Shown in pieces: positions 24,406 through 32,575 of a stretch of 64,000 nucleotides of DNA; position 1 is the stretch's first letter, and each line of letters starts with the position of its first letter. The notes under the pieces are model-generated. The model worked only from the letters and a program-made list of their open reading frames with translations. It searched no databases and had not been told where the DNA came from. Source of the DNA: Chloroflexota bacterium (GTDB lineage: Bacteria; Chloroflexota; Anaerolineae; Promineifilales; Promineifilaceae); the NCBI GenBank assembly GCA_014584575.1, contig JACTMP010000082.1, positions 62,001-126,000 on the forward strand. Direction: 5' to 3'. The position numbers and the translations under genes are program-made.

Positions 24406-27400
24406 GTGTCAAAAAATTCCCAAACCACGCATGTAAATCAAATGCAGTTTATGGTGCCGGTCGGCCTGGTTTTGCTGTTCCTGGCAGGGATTGCCCTGCT
24501 TTTAAGCACAGCAAACCTGCCACAGGTACAGGCGCAGAGTGCGCTCAACATTGTTTTGAATGAATTCATGTCCTCCAACAGCCTGACGATTGCTGATGAG
24601 GATGGTGATTTTTCTGATTGGATTGAATTATACAACCCGGGTGATACGGCCGTTTCCCTGGCCGGTTATGGTCTTTCTGACAATCCAGCCCAGCCTTTTC
24701 GCTGGGTATTCCCCGATGTCACTCTGGAGCCAGGGGAGTATCTGCTGGTATGGGCATCCAGCAAAAACCGCACCCAGCCAGGCAGCCCGCTTCACACCAA
24801 CTTCAATATCTCTGCGGCCGGCGAGACATTACTCCTCACCCATTCCACCAATGGGTTAATAGATCAGGTCGATCCGGTAACGTTGACCGGCAATATCGCC
24901 TACGGCCGTCAGCCAGATGGCACCGGTTCCTGGTTATTCTTTGTAGAAGCAACCCCAGGCGCAGCCAATACCACCCAGGGATACGCGGAAATCCTCCGAC
25001 CGCCTACCTTTTCACACCAGGGCGGTTTCTTCACCAACCCATTCAGCCTGACATTGACTACGACTGACCCCACCGTTGAGATTATCTACACCCTCGATGG
25101 CTCCCTGCCCGATCCTGATAACCTCAATGGGCAAACCTATACCTATAAGAATCAATATCCAGAATTCATCGGCAGCCCCTTTGGTGAGCTGATAACGGAT
25201 ACCTACTATTCTTATGTGTATGACCAGCCTATTGACATCCATGATCGTCTATCCGAACCAGACAAACTGACACATCACTCCTCAACCTACCATCAAACCC
25301 CCACCTATTTCCCCTCACAACCGGTTTTCAAGGGTACGGTCGTGCGGGCGCAGGCAATTAAACCGGGCGCTTTTCCCAGCCCGGTAGCTACCCACACTTT
25401 TTTTGTGGCTCCCGATGCCCCCACCCATTACAGTTTGCCAGTTATCTCCCTCAGCCTCCCGGAAAACTATTTGTTTGACTATGAAACGGGTATCTATGTG
25501 GCCGGCGTAGATTTTGATGGATGGCGAACAGCCAACCCTGAATCGCCGCTTGGCTGCTGCCCGGTAGCCAACTGGCAAAGGGTCACGGAATACCCGGCGC
25601 ATATGGAGCTGTTTGAAACGAGTGAGGCAACGGCCGTATTGAGTCAGGATATCGGTATGCGCATTCACGGCCGTTCCAGCCGCGCTTTTCCCTTTAAGAG
25701 CCTGCGCCTGTATGCCCGGAGCGAATACGGCACATCAGAATTTAACTACCCCATCTTTCCAGAGCTACCCTATGACAATTACAAGCGCCTGATTTTGCGT
25801 AATTCCGGGGGTGATTACGCCACCACCCTGTTAAGAGATGGCACTATTCAAACTGTCGTCAACCATCTTCATTTCGACACCCAGGCCTATAGGCCCAGTT
25901 TGCTGTTCATTAACGGCGAATATTGGGGCATCCACAACATCCGGGAACGGTACGACAAGTATTACCTGAGCCAGGGTTACGATGTGGACCCGGAAAACAT
26001 TGATCTACTTGAGGATAATCATGTCGTCGAGGAAGGGGATGATCTGCACTATGTGGCCTTATTGGACTATATCACCGCCAACGGATTGCAAGAGAGCGAG
26101 CATTACAATTACATCCAGACGCAAATGGATGTCGAAAACTACATTGATTACCAGATCGCCGAGATATTCATTCGCAACCGGGATTGGCCGGCCAATAACA
26201 TCACTTACTGGCGCAACAGGACAACACAATACGAACCGGGCGCACCCTATGGGCAAGACGGCCGTTGGCGCTGGATGATGTATGACACCGATTCCGGCTT
26301 CCGCGAACCAAACCATGACACATTAACGGCAGTGTCCACCGGAACACATTGGGGCACTTTCCTCTTCCGCTCCCTCCTGGAAAACGAAACCTTCAAGCAC
26401 AACTTCATCAACCGCTTCGCTGACTTGCTCAATACCACCTTCTTGCCGACGCGAGTTGTGCCCATCATCGAAGCATCGAGCCAGCATATTGCCCCCGAAA
26501 TCCCCGAACACATTACCCGTTGGGGCAGACCGGCTACGGTATTTGCCTGGGAACAAAATGTGGCGGTGATGACCAGCTTTGCCAATGAACGTCCGGCTTA
26601 CCAACGGCAGCACATCCGCGACAGGTTCGGTCTAACAGGCGAATATACTTTGACAGTCAATGTTAGCGATGATACACACGGGTATGTTCGTGTGAACACT
26701 ATTGACCTTTTGCCTACGACAGATGGCATTGACACACACCCCTATCCCTGGACAGGCATTTATTTCCAGAGCCTTCCCCTAGAACTGGAAGCGATACCCT
26801 TGCCGGGTTATCGTTTTGTTGGTTGGGTTGGGCTGCCCGAAGGTACACCCGCCCTGACCAGCCAAACATTTACAGGGGAAACGGCCGTCTCTGTTACCGC
26901 TCTCTTTGCCGAAGAACCCGTGTTAGAACCTGTGCTGCTCCATTATTGGCACTTTAACAATTTGCCCGGCGGCACACTCACGGCCGTTGCCGCAGATATG
27001 ACTCTCATCGGCAATGCGCTGATCACCTATCCAGGCAGCGGCAGTGGCTACATGGATCTGGTCACAGAGGGGACAATCCTCAACGCCCGGCTCGACACGG
27101 CCGCCGGCAACGCCCTACGTGTGCGTAATCCCGCCAGCAGCCGCGAATTGCTCCTCACGCTGCCCACCACAGGCTACGAACAAATCCGCCTGAGTTACGC
27201 CGTTCAACGCACCTCCAACGGAGCGCAAGAACAAACGCTCTATTACCGCACCAGTGCCACCGCCGATTGGATACAGTTCGACGCACCATTTACCATCCTG
27301 GAAAGTTTCCAGCTAATGACATTTGATTTTTCCTCGATTACGGCCGTGAACAACAGCCCCGAATTTGCTATCCGCCTGTTATTTGGCGGTTCTAACGCCA

Positions 27401-28638
27401 GCGGTACTTCCGGCAACAACCGTTTTGACAATATCACCCTGGAAGGGCTGCCCATTGCCAGCGTCACCAGTACTCCTTCCCCCACCCAAACACCTACGCC
27501 AACCGAAACACCCACCCCATCCCCGACGCCTACAACCAGCAATACCCCAACAGCCACACCCACCCCCGCCCCGCCCGGAGAGCAACACCTGTTCACGCCA
27601 GAAGCCGACGCGCTCGTCTACGCCAACGCCCCCAACAGCAACTACGGCACCCAGCCCATCCTGCAAGTGCAAAACGCGCCCGGCATACTAAACAGCTACT
27701 TGCGGTTTAACGTGCAAAACCTCAACGGCCCGGTTAGCAGCGCCACATTACGGCTGTACCCCCTGGACACAAACAGCCAGGGCCTTGCTGTTCATGCTGT
27801 AGAAAATAACAGTTGGAATGAGCAAACCATCACCTATGGCAACGCCCCCCTCATTGGCAACCTCATCAACAGTTCCGGAGCTGTAAACAGCGGCCAATGG
27901 GTCGAAATCAACGTCACCCCCTATGTGGGCGGAAATGGCCTTCTTACCTTTGCCCTCACCAGCGAAACCACCACTTTGTTTCGCCTGCGCAGCCGGGAAC
28001 ACAGTTACCGGCCAGAACTGGTAATCGTCACCACCGCTGGCCCCACGGCTACACCCACCTCATCTCCTACACCTTCACAAACACCGACCGCCACTGCTAC
28101 CGCTTCCTCCACGCCAGAGATCACGCCTACCTGGACACCAACACCATCCACCACCCCTACCCCCATCTCAGCCAGTACGGTGGTTTTGACGCCGGCCGCA
28201 GATACTTTTGTGTTTGCCTTTGCGCCAACAAGCAATTACGGCACGCAGCCTATCATGTATGTGCAATCTCCTCCCGGAGAAACGCGCAGTTATTTGCGGT
28301 TTGATTTGCAAAACCTCAGTGGGGACATCATCAATGCCCGGTTACGCCTGTACCTCATGGATACAAACAGCGCCGGGTTTGTTATTTATGGTGTAGCTGA
28401 CAACAGTTGGGGAGAACTGACCACTACCTTTAATAATAAACCACCCATTACCGCCCTGCTCAATACATCGGGTGCGGTAACGGCCGGAACCTGGGTGGAA
28501 ATTGATGTGACGGCCTATGTCGCTGAGGGTGGCTTAAAAAGTTTGGCTCTGGTTGGTAATTCAACCACATTAACCCGGCTGCGCAGCCGCGAACATGCCC
28601 ATGCGCCACAACTTGTGATCACAACCACCATACCGTAA
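24406..28638 (+). CDS. Large secreted protein: lamin-tail, CotH-like, double DNRLRE
   Basis: A 1410-residue exported protein. Residues 1-45 carry a signal or anchor segment. Lamin-tail domain at 45-190 (N-E-F-M-S-S-N, D-W-I-E-L-Y-N-P-G). Chitobiase-C-terminal-like strand region at about 200-330 (Y-T-L-D-G-S-L-P). CotH-kinase-like domain at 345-720 (G-M-R-I-H-G-R-S-S-R, L-R-N-S-G-G-D, L-F-I-N-G-E-Y-W-G-I-H-N). A beta module follows, then two DNRLRE/CBM96-like domains (about 1060-1205 and 1258-1410) that are clear duplicates, each preceded by a Thr-Pro-Ser linker. GTG start 24406 follows AAGGAG. CotH proteins can be protein kinases; here the role is likely surface or extracellular binding. Confidence 0.85.
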   Translation: MSKNSQTTHVNQMQFMVPVGLVLLFLAGIALLLSTANLPQVQAQSALNIVLNEFMSSNSLTIADEDGDFSDWIELYNPGDTAVSLAGYGLSDNPAQPFRWVFPDVTLEPGEYLLVWASSKNRTQPGSPLHTNFNISAAGETLLLTHSTNGLIDQVDPVTLTGNIAYGRQPDGTGSWLFFVEATPGAANTTQGYAEILRPPTFSHQGGFFTNPFSLTLTTTDPTVEIIYTLDGSLPDPDNLNGQTYTYKNQYPEFIGSPFGELITDTYYSYVYDQPIDIHDRLSEPDKLTHHSSTYHQTPTYFPSQPVFKGTVVRAQAIKPGAFPSPVATHTFFVAPDAPTHYSLPVISLSLPENYLFDYETGIYVAGVDFDGWRTANPESPLGCCPVANWQRVTEYPAHMELFETSEATAVLSQDIGMRIHGRSSRAFPFKSLRLYARSEYGTSEFNYPIFPELPYDNYKRLILRNSGGDYATTLLRDGTIQTVVNHLHFDTQAYRPSLLFINGEYWGIHNIRERYDKYYLSQGYDVDPENIDLLEDNHVVEEGDDLHYVALLDYITANGLQESEHYNYIQTQMDVENYIDYQIAEIFIRNRDWPANNITYWRNRTTQYEPGAPYGQDGRWRWMMYDTDSGFREPNHDTLTAVSTGTHWGTFLFRSLLENETFKHNFINRFADLLNTTFLPTRVVPIIEASSQHIAPEIPEHITRWGRPATVFAWEQNVAVMTSFANERPAYQRQHIRDRFGLTGEYTLTVNVSDDTHGYVRVNTIDLLPTTDGIDTHPYPWTGIYFQSLPLELEAIPLPGYRFVGWVGLPEGTPALTSQTFTGETAVSVTALFAEEPVLEPVLLHYWHFNNLPGGTLTAVAADMTLIGNALITYPGSGSGYMDLVTEGTILNARLDTAAGNALRVRNPASSRELLLTLPTTGYEQIRLSYAVQRTSNGAQEQTLYYRTSATADWIQFDAPFTILESFQLMTFDFSSITAVNNSPEFAIRLLFGGSNASGTSGNNRFDNITLEGLPIASVTSTPSPTQTPTPTETPTPSPTPTTSNTPTATPTPAPPGEQHLFTPEADALVYANAPNSNYGTQPILQVQNAPGILNSYLRFNVQNLNGPVSSATLRLYPLDTNSQGLAVHAVENNSWNEQTITYGNAPLIGNLINSSGAVNSGQWVEINVTPYVGGNGLLTFALTSETTTLFRLRSREHSYRPELVIVTTAGPTATPTSSPTPSQTPTATATASSTPEITPTWTPTPSTTPTPISASTVVLTPAADTFVFAFAPTSNYGTQPIMYVQSPPGETRSYLRFDLQNLSGDIINARLRLYLMDTNSAGFVIYGVADNSWGELTTTFNNKPPITALLNTSGAVTAGTWVEIDVTAYVAEGGLKSLALVGNSTTLTRLRSREHAHAPQLVITTTIP

Positions 28639-28685
28639 AACAAAAGGAGGAACCAATTAAACTCTGACGACTGACAATCGGGTTG

Positions 28686-28717
28686 CAGGTTGCAAGTAAC
28701 AGGTTACTTGCAACCTG
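28686..28717. repeat. Perfect 15-bp hairpin between the secreted protein and the IS
   Basis: CAGGTTGCAAGTAAC (28686-28700) pairs with GTTACTTGCAACCTG (28703-28717); further TTGCAAC words flank it. It may terminate the 4.2-kb gene ending at 28638. Confidence 0.65.
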
Positions 28718-28807
28718 CTACTTGCAACACCTACACTCTAAGGTGGCCTAGATTGTCAAGACAGATTTTGGAGCAACGTTAAGGTAGGTTCACTCCTTTT
28801 GAAATCT

Positions 28808-29668
28808 TTAACAATCCAATAAAGTGGTCTTCAGGTCGGCCGGCGGTGTGGCCGCCAGGTAGACCTCAGCCGGGGTACGATAATCGAGCGACTGATGCAG
28901 TCGCTTCTGATTATAGAAGGTCAGGTAGGTCGCCAGCCCTTGCCGTGCCTGGCGGGGTGTCTCATAATCGTGCAGATACACCTCCTCGTACTTCACCGAA
29001 CGCCACAACCGTTCAGTGAAAATGTTGTCCATCGCCCGACCACGGCCGTCCATTCCTTCGGCTTCGCTCAGGACAGGACTGATGCGCACCTGGGCGTCGA
29101 GCAGGCGACGGGTATATTGCGGGCTGGTGAAATGACTGCCTTGATCACTGTTCCAAATGAGTGGTGTGGCCTGGGTTAAAGCCTGGTCAACGGCCGTCAG
29201 GACGAAGGGCATTTCCAGGGTGTCGTCCAGTTGCCAACTGACCACATAGCGAGAGTACCAGTCCAGGATAGCTACCAGATAGAGCCAGCCACCCCGCAAC
29301 CGGATGTAAGTGATGTCTATACCCCAGATGTGGTTGGGGTAGCTGGCGGTGATGTTGTGTAACAAGTAGGGATACACCTTGTCTTCCAGACGACGCTGGC
29401 TCAGGTTGGGTTGCGGATAAATCGCCTGCAAGCCCATCTCCCGCATGTAACGACGCACCGTTTCCCGGCAGGTGTCATACCCCTCTTGCCGCAGCTGGGC
29501 CGCTATCTTGCGCGAACCGTAGAAGGGTGTGGCGGTGTAAATCTCGTCAATCCGGTGTTTCAAGGCGACCTCGACGGCGGATGGCGGGCGGGGTTGGTAG
29601 TACAGGCCGCTACGATGCAGACCCAACAGCCTGGCCTGCGTGCTCAGGGGAAACCCCTCCCCTCCCAC
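28808..29668 (-). pseudogene. IS3 transposase orfB (DDE), with an 8-residue insertion
   Basis: A 286-codon reading frame with the whole rve integrase core: W-G-I-D-I-T-Y-I (first Asp), W-N-S-D-Q-G-S-H-F (second Asp) and F-T-E-R-L-W-R-S-V-K-Y-E-E (Glu). Between the second Asp and the Glu, where relatives read V-x-I-S-M-D-G-R-G-R, it has PVLSEAEG inserted, encoded by 24 bp at 29054-29077. Upstream, V-N-E-R-R-G-L-V-E-W-E-G lies in a different frame from G-F-P-L-S-T-Q, so a base seems to have been gained in a G-run near 29655. The GTG at 29668 is only the first start left in this frame. Probably inactive. Confidence 0.75.
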
Positions 29669-29696
29669 TCGACCAAACCCCGTCGCTCGTTCACGC

Positions 29697-29976
29697 TCAG
29701 CCCTGTGACCACTTTTTTTGCAGCCAACTCAATTCCGCGCTCAACCGGCCAATCTGCCCATAGAGATTTTCGATGAGTTCGTCCCGCTGCTTAACTTCCG
29801 TCTGGCTGACTTGTTGCTCCCGACTAAACAAGGTCGGCAACGGCCCGCTGCCGCCACTGGCGCAACTGATTGACATGGATACCATAGTGGGCCGCCGCTT
29901 CTTGCAGCGTCTTTTCTTCTTTTAACAGTTCAAGCACGATTTTGGCTTTGACGGTAGGTGGATATTGTTTTCTCAT
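29697..29976 (-). pseudogene. IS3 orfA (helix-turn-helix subunit), frameshifted
   Basis: ATG at 29976 begins MRKQYPPTVKAKIVLELLKE, then H-Y-G-I-H-V-N-Q-L-R-Q-W-R-Q, a standard IS3 helix-turn-helix start. It stops at a TAG (29824-29826) after 50 residues. The rest continues in another frame, P-T-L-F-S-R-E-Q-Q-V-S-Q-T-E-V-K-Q, with the leucine-zipper-like helix down to W-L-Q-K-K-W-S-Q-G at 29697. A single-base indel in about 29826-29845 explains this. Confidence 0.8.
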
Positions 29977-30114
29977 GTTTTCCAGTCTACCTTAAAGTCG
30001 TCGTTTTTTCTGTCTTAATTTTCTAGGCCATTATAGTAGCAGCTGGGGCTGGTCCGTCAGGGCGATACGGGCGGCTGGTCGCCGTGTCGCTGACCATTCC
30101 CACGCCGGGCATGG

Positions 30115-30936
30115 TTATAACAAGGTAGGCGCAGCCAGTTCAAAAACGGCCTGGGCATATTCCAGCAGGTTTTTCTCGGCGTTGGCGTCATTTACCAGGG
30201 CGGCGTAGGGCAGCAGCGTACCTTGCCAGCCGTTGGCGTGCCAGCGAGCGCCGGCCGGTAGTGGTTTGTCCAGCAGTTGATCGGCGACGAAGGGGAAGGG
30301 ATTGGAGTAAAAATAGGGAGGGGTATCGGCATTGCCGGGGTAGAAGCCCAGGTTGAGTTGAGCGGGGTATTCTTGTGTTTTGCCGTGTTCTTGGTGGGTG
30401 ACGGTGCGGCCACTGAACCATTCAAAGGCCAGGTCGAAGCCGTGCGGCCATACCTGCACAGGGCCGGTTTGTCCTATAAGGGTCGCTTTGTGCGTTTTGA
30501 AGATACGGTCTAATTCTACCAACAGGTCAAAGTAGCGGCGGGCCTGGTCGGGGTCATAGTCGCGTGGCTCGTCGCTTTCAAATTTTGCGCGGGCGTAGTC
30601 GCCGGTGAGTCCAAATTCGGCGACGGCCGTGATCACCACATCCCCCATCTCCGTGCCCGTCAAACCCGCCGCCATGCTAAACGAACGCACATCCCCCTGG
30701 CTCGTTTCCAGCACAATCTGGTGCTGGCGCAAATCCAACCGCAGCGCCAGGATGCCGCCACCCGGTAAAGACACATTATCCGTCGCTAGCCCATTGGGCG
30801 TGACCTTCAGGCTGATGTGCCACCACCTGGGATGGGCAGTGCCATGGGCGCGAGGCACAACTCCGACCGCCTGGCTGTACAAGTGCAACGTCTGGCGAGT
30901 GGGTTCAAAACTATCTAGTGGAGGAAATAAACTCAT
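30115..30936 (-). CDS. DUF5996-family protein
   Basis: A 273-residue cytosolic protein of a conserved but uncharacterised family. Recognisable stretches are W-W-H-I-S-L-K-V-T-P-x-G-L (about residue 38), V-Q-V-W-P-H-G-F-D-L-A-F-E-W-F-S-G and the tail F-Y-P-G-N-A-D-T-P-P-Y-F-Y-S-N-P-F-P-F. There is no known activity and no signal peptide. AGGAG precedes the ATG. A damaged copy of its 3' end lies at 23386-23580, so the gene or region was duplicated in this lineage. The 84 bp between the IS right end and the stop codon hold nothing recognisable. Confidence 0.75.
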   Translation of the reverse strand: MSLFPPLDSFEPTRQTLHLYSQAVGVVPRAHGTAHPRWWHISLKVTPNGLATDNVSLPGGGILALRLDLRQHQIVLETSQGDVRSFSMAAGLTGTEMGDVVITAVAEFGLTGDYARAKFESDEPRDYDPDQARRYFDLLVELDRIFKTHKATLIGQTGPVQVWPHGFDLAFEWFSGRTVTHQEHGKTQEYPAQLNLGFYPGNADTPPYFYSNPFPFVADQLLDKPLPAGARWHANGWQGTLLPYAALVNDANAEKNLLEYAQAVFELAAPTLL

Positions 30937-30970
30937 AAAGCACTCCTGATGCGGGCATGCCGTAAACAGC

Positions 30971-31020
30971 GGATCTTCCAGGAATTCATCGGCATCACCC
31001 CCGCTAATTCCTGAAGAACC
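30971..31020. repeat. Imperfect hairpin before the FAS1 gene
   Basis: GGATCTTCCAGGAATT (30971-30986) pairs with AATTCCTGAAGAACC (31006-31020), with one mismatch and one bulge, around a 19-nt loop. The remaining intergenic DNA to 31176 shows nothing I can assign besides AAGGAG before the FAS1 ATG. Confidence 0.5.
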
Positions 31021-31176
31021 ACCAGCCGGAAGGAAAGATTAACAAACGATGAGTTGGTTCAGTGTAACCAATACAGGATAGGTACAGCCAGCGGACTGAC
31101 CCGTAACTCTTGGTAAAGGTTCAAGTTTGTTTTGCACCAAAATTTTATCAACATTCATGTATAAGGAGAAAAACCG

Positions 31177-31683
31177 ATGAAAAAGCAGTTCACCCTTTTA
31201 TTGATGGTACTCTTGTTGGCCTTATTGGCAACCACCAGCCAGGCATTTGCCAAAGGGCCGGCGCAAAGTGGCCCCAGCGTTGTGGATGTGGCCCTGGAAA
31301 TTAACGCGCAAACAGGTGAGTTTAGTACGCTCATTGCTGCTGCTGTTTGCACCAACCTCGTTGTGCCGCTGGATCGGAAACCAGGCGTCACCGTCTTTGC
31401 CCCCACCGATGCCGCTTTTGCGGAATTGGGGCTGGATGCCAGTAATGTCTGCGACATTCCGCGCAAAACGCTCTCTAACATCCTGCGCTACCATATCGTT
31501 AATCGCACCTTGCTCTCTGGTGACGTGGTAGCTTCCGACACCATTCGCATGGCCAATGGGCAGTTGACAGATATTTCCGTCACGGATGAGGGTGTCTTCA
31601 TCAATGATGCCCAGATTGTTGTGGTGGATGTGCTGGCAGCAAATGGTGTTATTCATGTTATTGACGGGGTATTGCTACCATAG
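31177..31683 (+). CDS. Secreted fasciclin (FAS1) domain protein
   Basis: A 168-residue protein. Residues 1-25 are a signal peptide (MKKQFTLLLMVLLLALLATT, cleavage near S-Q-A-F-A-K). The single FAS1 domain has the two conserved blocks V-T-V-F-A-P-T-D-A-A-F-A-E-L and N-G-V-I-H-V-I-D-G-V-L-L-P, with L-R-Y-H-I-V between them. FAS1 domains mediate adhesion to proteins or polysaccharides. AAGGAG precedes the ATG and a strong terminator follows, so it is transcribed alone. Confidence 0.92.
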   Translation: MKKQFTLLLMVLLLALLATTSQAFAKGPAQSGPSVVDVALEINAQTGEFSTLIAAAVCTNLVVPLDRKPGVTVFAPTDAAFAELGLDASNVCDIPRKTLSNILRYHIVNRTLLSGDVVASDTIRMANGQLTDISVTDEGVFINDAQIVVVDVLAANGVIHVIDGVLLP

Positions 31684-31727
31684 CTGTTGAGAGAGTTTAG
31701 ACAGATTTACTGCAAATCGTCTATGAT

Positions 31728-31756
31728 AAAGGCAGGTCATTGACCTGCCTTTTTGT
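31728..31756 (+). terminator. Rho-independent terminator after the FAS1 gene
   Basis: AAAGGCAGGT (31728-31737) pairs with ACCTGCCTTT (31743-31752), with a T-run from 31750. It is the clearest classical terminator in the window. Confidence 0.85.
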
Positions 31757-31785
31757 TTACGTAGTTGGTGGCTATGAGGTGATAT

Positions 31786-32499
31786 ATGCAGGATTTTACA
31801 GGTAAGGTGGTTTTGGCAACCGGCGCCGCCGGCAACCTGGGGGAAGCAGCGGCGCGGGCGTTTTATGATGCGGGCGCGACCCTGGCGCTGGTGGATAACC
31901 GGCCAGACCGCCTGCTGCCGCTGTTTGGTAGCCTGGACCCGGCGCGGGTGTTGCTGGTGGGCGGGGTGGATGTGACGGATGAAACGGCCGTGACCCAAAT
32001 GACCGACTCAGTGATGAACCGCACCGGTCGCATAGACATCCTGTGTAACATTGCCGGGGGGTTTAGGATGGGCACGGCCGTACATGAAACCTCCTTGTCC
32101 GACTGGGAGTTCATGCTCAACCTCAACGCTCGCTCCGTTTTCCTGGTCAGCCGGGCCATCATCCCCCACATGCTCGCCCAAAACAGCGGCAAGATCATCA
32201 ACGTGGCCGCCCGCGCCGCCCTGGAAGGCAAGGCGAAAATGGCCGCCTACACCGCCTCTAAAAGCGCCGTCATCCGCCTGACTGAAAGCATGGCTGCCGA
32301 ACTGAAAGACAACGGCATCACCGTCAACTGCATCCTGCCCGGCACCATTGACACGCCGCAAAACCGGGAGGCCATGCCCAAAGCCAACTTTGACAAATGG
32401 GTCGCCCCCGCTGCCCTGGCTGACGTGATCCTCTTCCTGGCCTCAGACGTCGCGCGGGCGGTTACAGGAGCAGCAGTGCCGGTGTACGGCCGTTCGTGA
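31786..32499 (+). CDS. Short-chain dehydrogenase/reductase
   Basis: A 237-residue classical SDR. T-G-A-A-G-N-L-G binds the dinucleotide and D-N-R-P-D after beta-2 favours NAD by its Asp. N-I-A-G-G is present, and the catalytic Y-T-A-S-K supplies Tyr and Lys. The Ser usually found about 13 residues before the Tyr is replaced: the segment reads I-N-V-A-A-R-A-A-L-E-G-K-A-K-M-A-A-Y. Activity may be altered, or this may be a subfamily trait. GAGGTGAT precedes the ATG. The substrate is unknown. Confidence 0.88.
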   Translation: MQDFTGKVVLATGAAGNLGEAAARAFYDAGATLALVDNRPDRLLPLFGSLDPARVLLVGGVDVTDETAVTQMTDSVMNRTGRIDILCNIAGGFRMGTAVHETSLSDWEFMLNLNARSVFLVSRAIIPHMLAQNSGKIINVAARAALEGKAKMAAYTASKSAVIRLTESMAAELKDNGITVNCILPGTIDTPQNREAMPKANFDKWVAPAALADVILFLASDVARAVTGAAVPVYGRS

Positions 32500-32524
32500 C
32501 CCCGCAATCCGTACTCCGTGACCC

Positions 32525-32552
32525 GTAATCGGTAATCGGTAATCGGTAATCG
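32525..32552. repeat. Tandem GTAATCG repeat, four copies
   Basis: Four perfect tandem 7-bp units stand before the methyltransferase gene. Inverted relatives (CCGATTACCGATTAC) lie at its other end (33880-33897), so the gene is bracketed by them. Confidence 0.8.
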
Positions 32553-32575
32553 TTTGCGTTTTAAGGAGGTTTTTT

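Larger units (their letters stand above)
28744..30030 (-). mobile_element. IS3-family insertion sequence, decayed
   Basis: Imperfect terminal inverted repeats were found by comparing both ends: TGGCCTAGA, 5 nt, AAGACAGA, about 13 nt, TTAAGGTAG at the left (28744 on) and the same blocks inverted at the right (ending 30030). The 1287-bp length is normal for IS3. It holds an orfA broken by a frameshift and an orfB with an internal insertion. The 3-bp flanks (AGG left, TTA right) do not match, so no target duplication survives. The A7G run at the orfA-orfB junction (around 29711-29718) is the classical programmed -1 slippage site. Confidence 0.85.

Noticed and set aside
28808..30030. Programmed -1 frameshift as the explanation for the whole broken IS transposase
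   Set aside because: The A7G site explains only the orfA-orfB junction; the TAG in orfA and the frame change near the G-run at 29655 are separate lesions.
30031..30114. Remnant coding sequence between the IS and the DUF5996 gene
   Set aside because: One minus-strand frame is open for about 25 codons but matches no protein I recognise; too short to call.
31786..32499. SDR as an inactive pseudoenzyme because the catalytic Ser is missing
   Set aside because: Tyr, Lys and the cofactor loop are intact and the variant segment looks like a subfamily trait; kept as a gene with a note.
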